Shown here one piece after another: positions 21,101 to 33,716 of a stretch of DNA of 64,000 nucleotides. The notes under the pieces are model-generated. The model saw only the letters and a program-made list of their open reading frames with translations, was not told the DNA's origin and did not search any database. The position numbers and the translations under genes are program-made. This DNA comes from Kalaharituber pfeilii (Eukaryota > Ascomycota > Pezizomycetes > Pezizales > Pezizaceae). The DNA lies in assembly GCA_015179045.1 (NCBI GenBank), contig WHUZ01000079.1:186001-250000 (forward strand), read 5' to 3'. How positions within the stretch are numbered: position 1 is the first letter of the stretch; the number at the start of each line of letters is the position of its first letter.

Positions 21101-24100
21101 GACGTCGATAGGGTTACAGAACTCCTTAAGTCTCTTGAAGACGACCCAGACTTGAAAAAGAGAGTTCAATCCTTGTTTGATGAAGTTTATGTTGATGGTA
21201 AGCAGGGTCTAAAAATCATACATAATCGAAAAAAGCTAAACCAGTCCTACAGAAATACAGGACAATAAGCTCCTAGAGCTGGATCTTATACTAACGCTTG
21301 TCCGGAACCCCAACGGGATTCATTTCGGTACGTTATCGTTTCCACATTGTGTTTCATCCGAGTTCTCTGATTTTTAAGCAGCAGGTGACACTGCTCAATG
21401 CATTTCGAGAGACAATACATTTCGTTTTCAGGATATAAAAGCACGCTTTTATGAGAACTTTGTTGCTATGGCGGAGGAAGCTCGAAAGCGTTCTTGGGCA
21501 AGGCCTGAGTTGTTCAAATTGGAAAAGAACTACAGATCTCATCAGGGAATTCTCTCCTTAGCTGCAGACATTGTTGACATGCTCTGTAACGGTAAGTAGA
21601 GGCAGCTGCTACTCAAAATATTTTGTCTCTAGAATAATATACTCAGACATTGCCTATTTAGGCTTTCCGGGGCAGGTAGATTCGCTCTCTCGCGAGGTCG
21701 GGACTGAACCAGGTACAAAGCCAACCGTATTCGGTACGTTGGAATTCCAAATCCAAGTAATGATCAAGCAACATATGCTGAGCTAATACACATAGTTGGC
21801 TTCAATCACGAAATACTAGCGGAAGGAGGAGCGGGCATACTGGGAGCTGAGGAAGGTCTGAGCTGCTTTGGGGCGGAGCAAGTAATTATTGTCAGAGATG
21901 ATGCAGCGAAGGAAGAGCTTCAAAGAGAACTGGGACCTACATTAATCTTAACCATATTTCAGAGCAAGGGTCTTGAGTTTGATGATGTGGTGCTTTACAA
22001 CTTTTTTACTGGTAGTACTGTATGGAGGAATGTGGGCATCCGAACCCTGAAGCTATTATTGGACAAGAATGATGCATATACATTTGACACTCGAGCATAT
22101 GGAGTGAGTAAAAATCAGTCATCCCACTCTGCCAAGATTAGAATATGAACTCTGCTAACTAGATTTGAATGCTTATAAGATGTTGTGCTCGGAACTTAAG
22201 CATCTTTATGTAGCCGTCACTCGCGCGCGAAAGAACCTATGGATTGTGGAGAGCGATCGAGCTTCTGTGCACAGCATTTTGACGATATGGCAGAGGACGG
22301 AGGAAAACCTACCGGAGTACCCGCTCGTCACTGTCTTGGATGTCGAAGATCCAGACGTACTTCACCTAGCATATTGAAAAAGTTATTCGGCAGTTGCTAA
22401 TTATTAACCGTGATAGGCCGTTGCTGCGGTGAAAGATATTATCAAGCCCGCAAGATCCACTAACCCCGAAGCTTGGAGATCCCAGGGAGAAATGTTCCTT
22501 CATCGTTCCCTATACAAGGAGGTAAGAATATCTATCGATTTTGTGAAACTCTAAATGATTAATGACAATTTGCTAGGCTTTGATATGTTTTAAGAGGGCA
22601 AGGCACAATCAAGGAGAAGCTCTAGCAACTGCTCATATTAGATACCAGGAAGCGCGGGCAAAAGATGTTGATGTGAAGGAAGTTAGGAGAGAAGCAAGGG
22701 TTTTGTATGAGCAAGCAGCAAACCTCTTTCACCAAGCAGGCTTCATTCAGAGAGCTGCTGAATCTTGGGCTGCTACGAGGAAGTATAGGAAAGCTGCGGA
22801 CATTCTGCGAGATCATGGGGCATATAGGAGAGCAGCACCATTTTATGAGGAGGCCCGCGATTTCCTACAGGCAGCCACTTGTTATGATAAGGCAGAACAA
22901 TACGATAATGCACTCATGGCTTATCGAAAAGGAGAACATTTTCAAGAGCTTGTTGATTACTTAAGAGAGTAAGTAACACTCCATGGACCCTTGGTGCCAC
23001 ACTTTATTCACCCAAGTGGAATACAGGAACGAAAACCGCATCAGTAGGGGACTTCGGACACGCTATTCAACCTTAGTCAATATCCTCCTGCAGCGGGGTG
23101 ACATTACGCTTCCTGAAAGAATGCACTCTATAGTTGTTGACACATTAGGAAACGATAGCGACAAAGAGGCATTCTACCAGAAGTTTAACAGAGCTGAAGA
23201 CTTGTGGAAGTTCTACATCGAGAAAAGGCTGTATTACAAAGCTTTTAAACTTGCATTAGCAGAAGGCAAATTTGAGGACGCCGTTCGCCTTGCACAAGAA
23301 CCACGAGCGGTCAAGGAGGGAGTTATATCCGCAGTCCCAGAATGTGAAATGCTGACGCTATTCAATGGCCTCATGGCGGCGCATGCATGGTCGTCTATGG
23401 GGATTAGCTTCAATGAAGTTTCCCAACGCAATGGCATTCCCCCTATGAGTAGCATTAGCTCTCTAGGAAAGATCACACTGCCCATCTTACGCGGGCCACG
23501 TTTAGGATGGGAGCAAATATCAGATTGCATCTTTGAGACTGGAGCCAAGTTAAATTTAATAAGGCCTCTCGATAATAGATCCTCCCAAATGTTCCTACAG
23601 GGATGTGGAAACGCTTTCCTTGACCTTGCGGTCAGTGCTCAGGCTAATCTCTAGTTTCTCTGCCAGTATAATGTTCTGACGTTTCACACTTGTGCTAGGA
23701 ATTGATTCGATTAGACAAACATTGTGACTCTCTCTCTGAGGTCAAAGACTTCACTGAAGTTCCCATTGCGACCCTAAGCAAGTTCGCTGCTGCACTTGGA
23801 GACATGATGCGAAATAAGGCCCCACCTGCGAATCTACTGACTTGTGTTGGCGCACTGTTATTGAGAGGTGATGATCCAGGTGCCGATCAAGGAAGGCAAG
23901 CCATTGTCCTCAGCTGGTCCCCTTTATTCCCAGTAACGGCACAGAGTGACTCAAGTGAAGTACGGCGACGACATGTCTTTATGACGGTGGAACAGGTTCA
24001 TCATGCCTTCACAAGCTGGCTAACAAAGATAGCGTCGCGCATTATACCACTTTGTCTGGAGCAAATGCGAAAGGTGATGCACAGTAGAAACGATCCATGT

Positions 24101-26475
24101 TTTCATTACCTACAGTCAGGTAGGGAATATAATGTCAACCTTGAAACTAGAATCGTTAGAATTGTTGCATGATGCGAACTGATACTTGGCGTGGAATAGG
24201 CGAATGTAAGCATCTGAATGAGCCAGATCATGTTAAATCTTATCAGCACACAAGGCTACCAAGCGAAGAAACTAAGCGTTACATAATGGTGCGTAGTCGA
24301 GAGCCAAGGAATGCTCATTACCATGACCTGAGCTGATATTGTGTGTCACAAGGCATTACTCGACGTCACTGGGTTGGCCTGTTCCTCACTGCACCTTTAT
24401 TATAACCGCAAACTGAAAGAAAATGATTCTAAAGACTTTCAGGGACTCAGTAAGTAGAAGTTGAGCAATGTATCCACCACGGTTCCACTGACTTGCTGTA
24501 GAACGTGCATTCTTTGAGACGTTACTGAAAGAGCTTACTTATATATCCCCACTTCTGAATGACACTACCGTACAGCATGAAGTTTGGGACATGATTCTAG
24601 CGAAAGACGGAAGATGGCTCCACGTTCGGGACGGGATGGCTTCTTTGTTCTTCTTCCGCCTGCGACCACAGAAGTCGGAACAACGGAGCACTCTCTCAGC
24701 AGTGCTCGACGAGAGCGACTTAGCACGCAAATTAGGTGAGATGAGCTTCAGCTTCCCCTTGCCGATCAGATACAAGACCAGAGGTAATTTATAATCCGAT
24801 GGCCAGGTGTGATGTGGCGTTTGGAGAAGTTCGTGAAACAGAATGAGTCAACTGGTAGTGACCGAGATACAACATTGGCCCTCCTGAGAGATTTAGAACG
24901 TCTTCAGCCCCACAATATTTCGAAGTTTACTAACGACGAACTGGTAAATTAAATCAGCCCCTTCTAACCTATGCCTTTGATCCCTAGCTAACCAAATTAA
25001 ATTGCAAGCGCCACTGCGCCTCTAAATGGACGACTTTTATCACGGACCTTGATTTCTCCGAACTACAATCTTTCCATTCTATTCTGTCATTGTTTGAGTT
25101 ACTTAGTTTGGAGTTGGTATGTGAATAGTGGATGGACAAAAACTCGCATTTCTTCGTTGACCATGGAACTGTTGGCAGATGAATCGGGCCACACGTCTAG
25201 ATTTCCTAGTGCCAAAGTCACGACTTCAATTTGTTCGTCAAGATGTGTCGAGGACTCCTGCTCTAAACGACACAGAGCGATACGATATTGAAAGCGTATT
25301 GATGAAGGTCCTATATAGACTGTGCGAAATCTTGTCATGCTTTGCACTAGAATACCAGAAGCGTCAAAGCAAGATGGATCATGCCAAACAGAATAACATA
25401 GAATTCGACAAACATGAACACCCTGAGGCTCTATTTGAGGCCTGTGGGCACAGATTGTGGAATGGCAACAGGTTCATGATACGTCGCAGCATGGACCACC
25501 TGGCCCTCTGTATGGTAAACCTGGGTCTTGGCCGCTTTCCACCACCTGGGTACCGTGACCGTCTCTGGAAAAGAATTCTCGAGGTTTGCTATAATTACGC
25601 GTTTGATAAAACATAAACTGATATAATCATAGATATACTCGCAATGGACAACACTCGGCCTAAAACCAACATTGGTCCGTTGGCGTTCTATTCTGAACCA
25701 TAGCCTGCTAGAGTTAGCTACTCAACTTGTTGACGCCTACAAAGGATATAAAAAGGATGAATTAGTTATCTTGAAAGGAGTCACTCAGCAGGGACCTTCA
25801 CGGTACCAACAGTTGATTAAGAACGGAGTAAAGGTGCTCCTCAAGGCAAATCCTGCGGTTTCGAAAACAAAGTCAACGGTACCACGTCCAATCCCAACAA
25901 CCGCCAAAGTCGTCGACGAAAGTAAAGAGACTGTTGCAGCTACCAAAATTGCTCAATGGTGGAGACGATGCAGCTCAAGGCTTCAAGCACGAAAGGAAAC
26001 GGCTGCAAGGCGAGCGCGAAAATTGGCTACTGGTCCTCAAGGCGAGGCGGAGGTCATAATTGAGGAGCTTGTGACGCCCGCGATGACATCTCGACATCGG
26101 CAGCAGCGGGTTATCTTGCAGAGCAGCGGAGTCAGATTCATGAAGGGCATCCTAGAATTGGGAATCGTGGTGAATAAGGTTCACGCGACTGCATTAGCCG
26201 CCTTGACAAGTTCACGGAGGAAATACAAGCTAAGCAGCCAGTTCGTTGAGTATGCACAACAGCTTATCAGCCTTCTTGCCAAGCGAAAGGGGTATCTCGA
26301 GAAACAAAAAGCGCTGTTCCGGAATGAAGAGGGCCGAGCACTCTTGGGAATGTCCCGAGAAGAGCTGCAAGAGAAAATGAACGTAGCGCTAGAAACGTTG
26401 GAAATGTATACGAAGGAGGTTTGGAAGTGGAAAACGGACATTGAAGGAGGTTTGAAGCAAGGAATTCTTGGGTAA
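18137..26475 (+). CDS. UvrD/TRANK1-like superfamily 1 helicase with TPR-like tract, 2,329 aa
   Basis: I resolve 23 exons: 18137-19353, 19436-19626, 19698-19723, 19778-20084, 20162-20391, 20449-20696, 20746-21197, 21253-21327, 21382-21591, 21662-21733, 21796-22107, 22163-22356, 22417-22521, 22577-22968, 23027-23630, 23699-24119, 24200-24288, 24353-24449, 24502-24735, 24807-24943, 24988-25116, 25179-25583, 25633-26475. All phases agree, and the coding length is 6,990 nt without an internal stop. Helicase motifs appear in order: GRSGTGKTT (Walker A, about residue 626), DEIQD (motif II, split by an intron, about 890), GDTAQ (III), KNYRSH (IV), SKGLEFDDVVLYNFF (V) and AVTRARKNLWIV (VI, about 1140). 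A region of short helical repeats (about 1200-1340; YEQAANLFHQAG, AAPFYEEARDF) follows, then a long unique C-terminus with a charged IQ-like segment (WWRRCSSRLQARK). The architecture matches fungal relatives of TPR/ankyrin protein TRANK1. Biological role is unknown. The first ~400 residues are unrecognised. Confidence 0.9.
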
Positions 26476-26649
26476 AGCGGACTTTCGAAATTTCGGAACT
26501 TTGTATCCTGTTGTCTTCAATGTGTTCTTTTTATTTCTCTCTTCTCTCTCACTATCACATAGTGCTTAGTGCTATTCGCTAAGGCAGGGCTCTTATGTAT
26601 CCTGGATAAAGTATTCTGTTGATATAAGAATATCTGACATAAGAATATA

Positions 26650-27511
26650 CTGTAGTTCCCGCACACCCCACTTTCCCGGACACATTTACCACCAAAACTG
26701 CGCAACTTTCGCACTCAATATCTCAACAACCACAACAGCATTTGTGAATGCACTTTCTGTAGCTATTAGACACAGTGTAATTCTTGCTATCTAGCACTTT
26801 ATCTTCATCAAAAATGTGGTTGCAAAGGGATTATGGCTTGTCGCATTTTTGTTGGAAGGCTTGGCATTTATTTGTATGGGATCTCCATACAAAAGGTTTA
26901 TCAGACTCGAATGTAGTCCTACTCTTCAACGCTAATTACAATAGCTATGATAGTATATATCAAGAATCACCTGAAGCGGTATAGTAAGGTGCTGCATTTA
27001 GTTTACTTTCATTTGTTGAATTGTAGAGTTGGTGTACAACTATCTACTTTTGGGCGTTGTTCTCATACAAATGGTTTCTATGGGAAATATGAATATTGTG
27101 AATAATTTCACAACCACTACAGGTATTACCTAACTACGTTGTTCATAGTTTCCGACTGAGTGATGCTTGTGAATGTGAGTGTCTGAGTTTTTTTCATGAA
27201 TTGATTGCAGGTGTAGCATGCAGAATTCGGGGTGGCAACATTTGTATGGAGATCCCATACAAATAAATGCCAAGCCTTCCAACAAAAATGCGACAAGCCA
27301 TAATCCCTTTGCAACCACAATTTTTGATGAAGAAAAAGTGCTAGATAGCAAGAATTACACTTTGTCTAATAGCTACACAAAGTGCATTCACAAATGCTGT
27401 TGTGGTTGTTGAGATATTGAGTGCAAAAGTTGCGCAGTTTTGGTGGTAAATGTGTCCGGGAAAGTGGGGTGTCCGGGAAAGTGGGGTGTCCGGGAAAGTG
27501 GTGAACTACAG
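26650..27511. mobile_element. 862-bp TA-flanked foldback MITE
   Basis: Ends are CTGTAGTTCCC on the left and GTGAACTACAG on the right, bordered by TA (26648-26649, 27512-27513). Arms of about 240-280 bp are inverted copies (for example ATGTGGTTGCAAAGGGATTA on the left and its complement near 27295). The right arm carries the 17-bp unit TGTCCGGGAAAGTGGGG in tandem, three times, whereas the left arm has about one and a half. The ~340-bp spacer has no coding capacity. The TA target suggests mobilisation by a Tc1/mariner/pogo-type transposase. Confidence 0.85.
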
Positions 27512-30500
27512 TATTCGGTATAGGAATGTGTGCGATATGCCGCTATACATAAGAATATCTTCATTCCAAAAATATTCTTAGATTTTTTTGCTTTGTTATG
27601 TAGAAATTCTTATACTGAGATTGCATATTCATACATAAAAGCTGTTCAGCACTACATACTAGCATCATTGCCTATTTACCCTGCGATACCGGGCAATCGT
27701 ATTCTTCAACCTCTAACCCTTCAGCAGGGTGCAACCATATCCCAGCTTGTCTTGTGGAAACAAACTCTGAGAGAAAACCGTTTCAATGCCAGCAAAAACG
27801 CACAGAATCCTTCCTGAATGTGTTTTCAATTTAGCAACCAAGTGTCTTGAGCTAGTTCTGATTCCAAAGTGACGCGTTTCCAGGGCCATCAATTCCCATC
27901 CTCTCTAACCAAATTTCGAATACATAAAATATATAATTTTATACATTCTTTACTATAAAGACGTCTTTCTCTATTTACATGTATTCAACTCTTCAACTTG
28001 GAGAATTTATGTATCATTTTTTAATCTAGAATAAGATTTAGGGACGACATTTCAAGTTAATTCTAGTGTACGTTCTTTGATGCGTTCTGGTATCTGCAGG
28101 TAGGTTTTGCCATGACACTGAAGACACTCTGATGCTACAGTGACCCGTAAAAAGTCTTGGGGATTAGGCAATATTGGGGTAAGTCTGTGCTTTTTGCTTG
28201 CATTGAAAAGGGATTTATGGTGTATGAGTTAGCATTCCCAGCAAATGTTACAACGGGTCCCTCGTAGATGCACTCCACCAGAGCAATTCTAGTCTTTGCC
28301 AATTTCAAGCATCGCGACCTTCCCTCAAGGAGGTCCCTATAGCGGTTCAAAGTTCCAGACCTAATTCCAGACCTCACAGTCGCGCTCACCCTCTACAACC
28401 AACTACCCGGCTGTGGCACTGGCGAAGACACGCCGACAAGCACTGGAAACCAGCTACAACTAGCTCTGGAACATACCAACCCTCTCCGAGCAGGGGTGAG
28501 TCTGGGCGGAGACTATTGGCGAGATTGGGAGGGAAAGCCGCAGGATAAAAAGAAGCAGTGTGCAAGGGGCCTATTGAATGGGAAGAGGGGCGCGGGGCGA
28601 GAGCGGGGAACTGGAGAGAACAGCACCATGAGATACTCCAAGGGAGAGGAGAGCGGGGAGAAGGCCTTCCGTTGCGGCGGCGAGATGTCGGGGCAGGGAT
28701 AAGGAGCGAGAGGCCAGCGGCAGCGATTGTGAGCGTAACCGGTACCACGCAACAAGGACCCATCATCGAGGCTGCTACGACATCCAGTCCACATCACTGC
28801 AGAAGATTTCAGCAAAGTTCTAAAACTCCGTCTCCGCCTCTACCTCCGGCACTTGCGCCCCCTACCCCCGTACCGCCGATAGACACGCATCACGACAGCA
28901 CCACACCGACGAATATGAGTTGATGGGGAAGCCCTGCAACCAGTTGCCTCCCTATGAGAAATACTATATCCATACGCAAAGCTCACGTCAAGGGGTGCCG
29001 CATTACTCCCAGCCAATGCAGGCACGCATCACATCAACATCAGCAGCACCATCGACCGGCAGGATCTTATCAGCCTACACCACGCCAGTGCGGTACACAT
29101 CCGCCTGTTATCGGTAATGTCGGGCACAAAAACAGACATCATGGGTCCGATCGCCAGCACAGCAACCCAGCAACCTCCGCAGCATTTTATCTATGTCGAC
29201 ATGACATTTCGTCGGTCCCCCTCGATTAGTCGCACCTCTTCCGCCTCCTTCCCCGCCTCCACCCATAGCCAGATGCGCTTCCCCAAGAACCCCACAGTGC
29301 AGGTACTTACTGGCCACATGGAGATCCATAGTCGGAGGAGGTTACTCCCCTAGAGCCATCGCTTCCCCAATGCCGGAGTATCATGTCCCACCTCCAATGC
29401 CAATCCCACCATACGGCGCAGTCGTTCTGAGCCACTACTTGCCTCCGTCCCCCACTCCCGCCCATTTTACCGGTTTAAACCCCTCCGCCGTGAAAATCGA
29501 AACAAGCAATCTTCATCCCCAACTCCTATAGCGCCTAGACAGCATGATAACGTCAATCAGGCATGGGAATTCTGAAGGATAAAGTATCAGGAAACTGAAG
29601 GGCGCGCATGAATTGGAGCTCCGGGATTGCAAAGAGAAGCAGAGGGATAAGGAAAAGGAGAAAGCGCAACGAAACTAGAGTCTTTGGCTGAATCACAGCA
29701 TGTCATGAGGGGCGACCTACTAACATATCTTCATCCTCTTTCTCATCCTCTTCGTTAACTTCATCCTCGCCGCTTCTTGAGCCAGTTACCAACTCTGGCA
29801 GCATAGAGGTGGACTTAAGGTACATCAGAGACTTGCAGCAATTACACTTGACCCCAAGGTGATGGCCTGGGCATACATGCGGAGGTTGAGGAGTTAGTAG
29901 CCTTGGCATACCCGCGGGTTAATGGGAACCGGAAATGGTAAGTGCTCTATATCTTCCGTACGTTGTATTCTGGGTTATATGATGAAGGAATATATTCAAG
30001 ACGCTTAACTGTCCCGGGTTATCGTGGGGAGGTACAACTAGAACTACCCGAGGGAGATGAGCGCTCAGTTGAGTATGTACAATTGACCTGTACCTCTTTC
30101 CCTGCTTCTGTTCGGTGAATTTCCTGCTTCCGTCATTTACTATGCCCTCTTGGGATTAACCTTTGATGTTTTACTTTAGCCGGCACAAAGGCGAAGGCAT
30201 ATAAAATCAGCTTGCCCTTTCCTGAATTTGATGCGCGAGCAAAATGCCTTTTCTCCCGAACTACTTTTCATCCGCGCAGTCCTTATACCGTATTCAGTCG
30301 AATCAACAGGCCCTATATTTAGCTAATCACCGTGCTCTCGGAAGAGGAAATCCAGAAAACAACAACGTTCGAAGGCCTTAAGCACTTGTTTCTGAAATGA
30401 TGAGGTGTAAAAGAAGAGAAAGTGCAATTGAAAATAGTTTCATCGTCTTCTGCACATGAAAGGGAAAAGATGCTGGAAGAGACAATGATCATAGAGGCTA

Positions 30501-31121
30501 CCTCAGCAGCGTGAGTAATTCTTTCCTCCATATATGGTAATTTTTTACCGCTCTCCTTGTAGAAACCTGCTAAATTGATTGGCAATTCGAACTAGTTAAC
30601 ACCACACACTCCAGTTTCTAAAATGACTTTTCTAGTACCGGAAGTCCCAAAAGATCCAGAGACACCGAGGCGGAAGCGCTGAAAGGCGCGGTGGCAGTGA
30701 TGAGGGGTACTGAATTTGAGGGAAAAAATAAAAGCTCCAAGGGCTCAAGAAATCTGAAGGACAGCGAATGGGACAGAGAGTCGAGAGGGTACAGTGCGAC
30801 GGGTAATGAGGAGAGAAACAAAAAAAAAAAGACTTAGTCAAGGGGTCTAGTGGGAGACGTCCTCACGGGAGGGGAGTGTTAGGACATTGAATGGGAAGGA
30901 GGAACAGAAGAGCGACCGGACAGGAGAAAAAGGTCAGCAGAATTGGGATTGGGGAGCGGGAGCAAACCAGCAGCGTGGTAGAGAGCAGTGGAATTCCGGG
31001 AAAATCAACGTGGTGGTGATTGGGCCACAAGCAGTGATCAAAACACATAAGGTCAACGGCAAGACCGGATACAGGAGAGCCGCAAACAGGAGGAGTGCGT
31101 TAAGGGTCGAGAAGTCGTCAA
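27512..31121. other. Unassigned sequence, about 3.6 kb
   Basis: Many short frames on both strands, none with a motif I recognise. 28440-29400 is C/A-rich on the plus strand, with low-complexity His/Pro/Ser frames. A minus frame at 29703-29909 has a Cys/His cluster (HVCPGHHLGVKCNCC) and an acidic run but no identifiable family. This could be decayed transposon or gene sequence. Confidence 0.4.
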
Positions 31122-31462
31122 TTGGATAATGCGAATGCGTGGGATGGCCCGGCGTCGTTGGCTCCAGCCTCAGCTACTGAGGTTAATTGGGATTCGGAAG
31201 ACCGGGTTCCTTCGCCTGCTCCTCCGGGGATTGCATTTACGCCGACAACTGCGCCTGCACCCGCACCTCCAGTAATTGAGCGTACTCCGGTAGTAACCAC
31301 ACTAACTGCGGAGTCCCTCGCGCTCCACGTTGCTCCCTCCTGGGGCACCGTTTTCGACCCTTCGAATGATAACATTGTTTCGCTGGCCACTGAAATCCAC
31401 TCTCTTCGCCGTCTCTCTGAACTTGCTTTCGGCGATATGGCGGATCCTGGCACTCTCACCGC

Positions 31463-31860
31463 ATCATTGATAACGCTGTCGAAGCCTTTGGTTGTCTAGA
31501 CTTCGGTGTCGGAAATGCTGGGATTTGCTCGTTCAGGGAGTTCTGGAATGTGCCACTGACATGATGCGCAGGCAAGTTGATCTCAATGTGGATAAAAAAC
31601 TGAGGTTTCCGGGGACACGCCCCAGGAGCATAAGGCGCCAATACGTGGCTGCAAGGAAGGCGGCACTAATGGAGTGCGATAACCGGGGATGGGATGGATA
31701 TGCTTATTGCAGGAAAGTGCTGGACTACTCAACTTGCTAGTCTCGCCAACCATAGCGCTCGGAGCGTCACCTCGTGCTCCACCTTATGCAGTTGAAGCAA
31801 CGGGAATTGTGTCGCTTGTGGAGAGTACGCCAATAATTGCTAGACAGATATGGATCGGAG
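31463..31860 (+). pseudogene. Short-chain dehydrogenase/reductase relic
   Basis: One frame reads IIDNAVEAFGCLDFGVGNAG followed by ICSFREFWNVPL, which fits the helix-FGxLD-strand-NAG segment of classical SDR enzymes. The frame shifts near 31558 and continues DMMRRQVDLNV, the expected next SDR segment. Further on (31740-31830) a frame reads SPRAPPYAVEATGIVSLVES, resembling the SDR active-site region, but the catalytic Lys of YxxxK is not present. The N-terminal nucleotide-binding glycine motif is not readable. I take it as a decayed gene. The 3' part is the weaker assignment. Confidence 0.5.
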
Positions 31861-31889
31861 AGAATGCGTTACTTCCTAGCACGATTGTG

Positions 31890-33093
31890 ATGAGGATGGT
31901 GAAGGAGGGAATGGAGGATGTCGAAAGGAGGGATGGAGGATGTCAAAAGGAGGGATGGAGGGAGAGTACCACTCCTCGGGGTGGTGGACGGACCCATGGA
32001 TCTGGTAACACCCGCGGTGACAGATATGTTACAGGAGCAAAGATTGTGGTTAAAGGCGGAGCACCCGTGGCTGGCGCTGGAGATGATTTATAATTGCAAC
32101 ATATATTTATCCATTTTTCGTTTTGTTTATAACTTCCGGAGACAAAAAAAAAGCATCGGCAAGGAGGGCTAATGGGGTCACTGGGCTTGATTTAGGGCAT
32201 TAGCGATTCGGTACAGAGGAGAATGCATGTTCATAGGGTTTTACAGCCTTGTGTTGGGGTATGGGGGTACATCGGAGATTCGGATCTAGGATTTGACTTC
32301 ATATTCCTGGTTAAATGGGGGCTATGGGATTCAGAACATGGGGCTACGAGCATAAGAAGCGTGAATGGCGGGACGGGGGCGGTGAGAAGAGGGATGGATT
32401 GATGATCATGCTGTTGTGTCACGCGGTTTTTGCATCGTTTGGCGTGCATTTGAAGGTATTAATACCTCTAAAACTAGTTCATCGATGTCTGAATCAAGAT
32501 CTCTTATCGTCGCTGAGGTTATATTTTGTGTTCTAGAATCTATTCGTTGTTCTTTGTTTTTCTTTGCTTATACCGGTAGTGCTTCACCGGAAGTGCTTCT
32601 GTTTCGTATGATATATTTGTTATATACAAAGATGGTAAGTTTATAAACGCTTGGGAAACTGATTGTGAATACTGGTATGCAGGTAGGGATATGTGGAAGG
32701 CAAACTAGAGTGGATGAGAGGAAACTATGTAGAGAAGAATAAATTGATGAGTTAGGTTGTATCGCGACTAAGTACAGTAATGACAGTATAATGGCAGAAC
32801 GTCGCGGGGAGGCTTTTCGCATATAAACAACGCCACCATTGTCACGGCAACGGTGTGACAGCCAAGGAAATTTACGGGGAATGTTGGCTAATGCTCTCGA
32901 TGATCACACCTGCGGGGTTGAGGGCCTGACCCAAACTCCACCCCTTTCAGCCACGCGATCGATTTTGTTGAAGAGGAATACACTTCGCTGGGGTTGCTCG
33001 GCTTCTTCGCTACATCGCGACTTCGGAGTACGGTACGTTATATAAGTTATATCTTTTCAAGTTATATCGATTGTTGACTGCCGTTACTGTTAA
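31890..33093. other. Unassigned sequence
   Basis: Contains a short direct duplication (GGAGGATGTC and AGGAGGGATGG repeated at about 31910-31970) and no supported gene. Overlapping frames at 32315-32646 look random. Confidence 0.4.
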
Positions 33094-33102
33094 GTTCGTA
33101 TT

Positions 33103-33156
33103 TTTTTTTTTTTTTTTTTTTAAATATCATTGATCGCATGCCGTCCTATGGGCTAT
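33103..33156 (-). mobile_element. LINE B tail micro-insertion, 54 bp
   Basis: On the minus strand: CATAGCCCATAGGACGGCAT, GCGATCAATGATATTT, then poly(A). A 9-bp target-site duplication GTTCGTATT flanks it (33094-33102 and 33157-33165). Confidence 0.8.
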
Positions 33157-33639
33157 GTTCGTATTAATTTAGTGGATTGTTCGTTATCTGAATCATTGTC
33201 GTTATGCAGAACGAGTCATGGACGGTGTACGAGTTTGATTTTCGGGGGTCTTGAAGCTGTCGCGTAATGTTTCACAGAACAGGGACTGTATCTACACACG
33301 GCTCAACATTGTTTCGGTTCTATTATGTCAACGAGGAGTTGGGAGAGGTTGTTATCGTGGATCAGAGTACCAACTGGGTTCTTGACCTTCGAGGAAGTGA
33401 TAGGATTGCCCCGCCGGGTCGTTGGCGTGACCAGCATGGTCCTACACCACGAGGTAAATATTTGAGACGAATCAATTTTGCCTGCTAATACAACACTTAC
33501 AATTCTGGAAGTCTCGATCATAATGAAAAAATCCCTTCTTGCTGCACTTTGGTATCCAATGCATGGCAGCGTTAATCAATGTTGGACCATCTGTGAAGTT
33601 AGGGATGAGGGGTCACGCAGGTATGTTTCTGGAGTTGTT

Positions 33640-33701
33640 TTTTTTTTTTTTTTTTTTTTTTTAATCACATAACCCCGCTTGTAGCACTTGGCCATGGCAG
33701 G
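33640..33701 (-). mobile_element. LINE A tail micro-insertion, 62 bp
   Basis: On the minus strand it starts exactly at CCCTGCCATGGCCAAGTGCT, continues ACAAGCGGGGTTATGTGATT and a run of A. The sequence is essentially identical to the last 40 nt of LINE A. A perfect 15-bp duplication GTTTCTGGAGTTGTT lies at 33625-33639 and 33702-33716. Confidence 0.88.
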
Positions 33702-33716
33702 GTTTCTGGAGTTGTT

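Noticed and set aside
22977..23026. ATG-started frame beginning at 22983 as a separate gene
   Set aside because: Its first codons are intron sequence; the conserved frame joins at 23027 to the preceding helicase exon.
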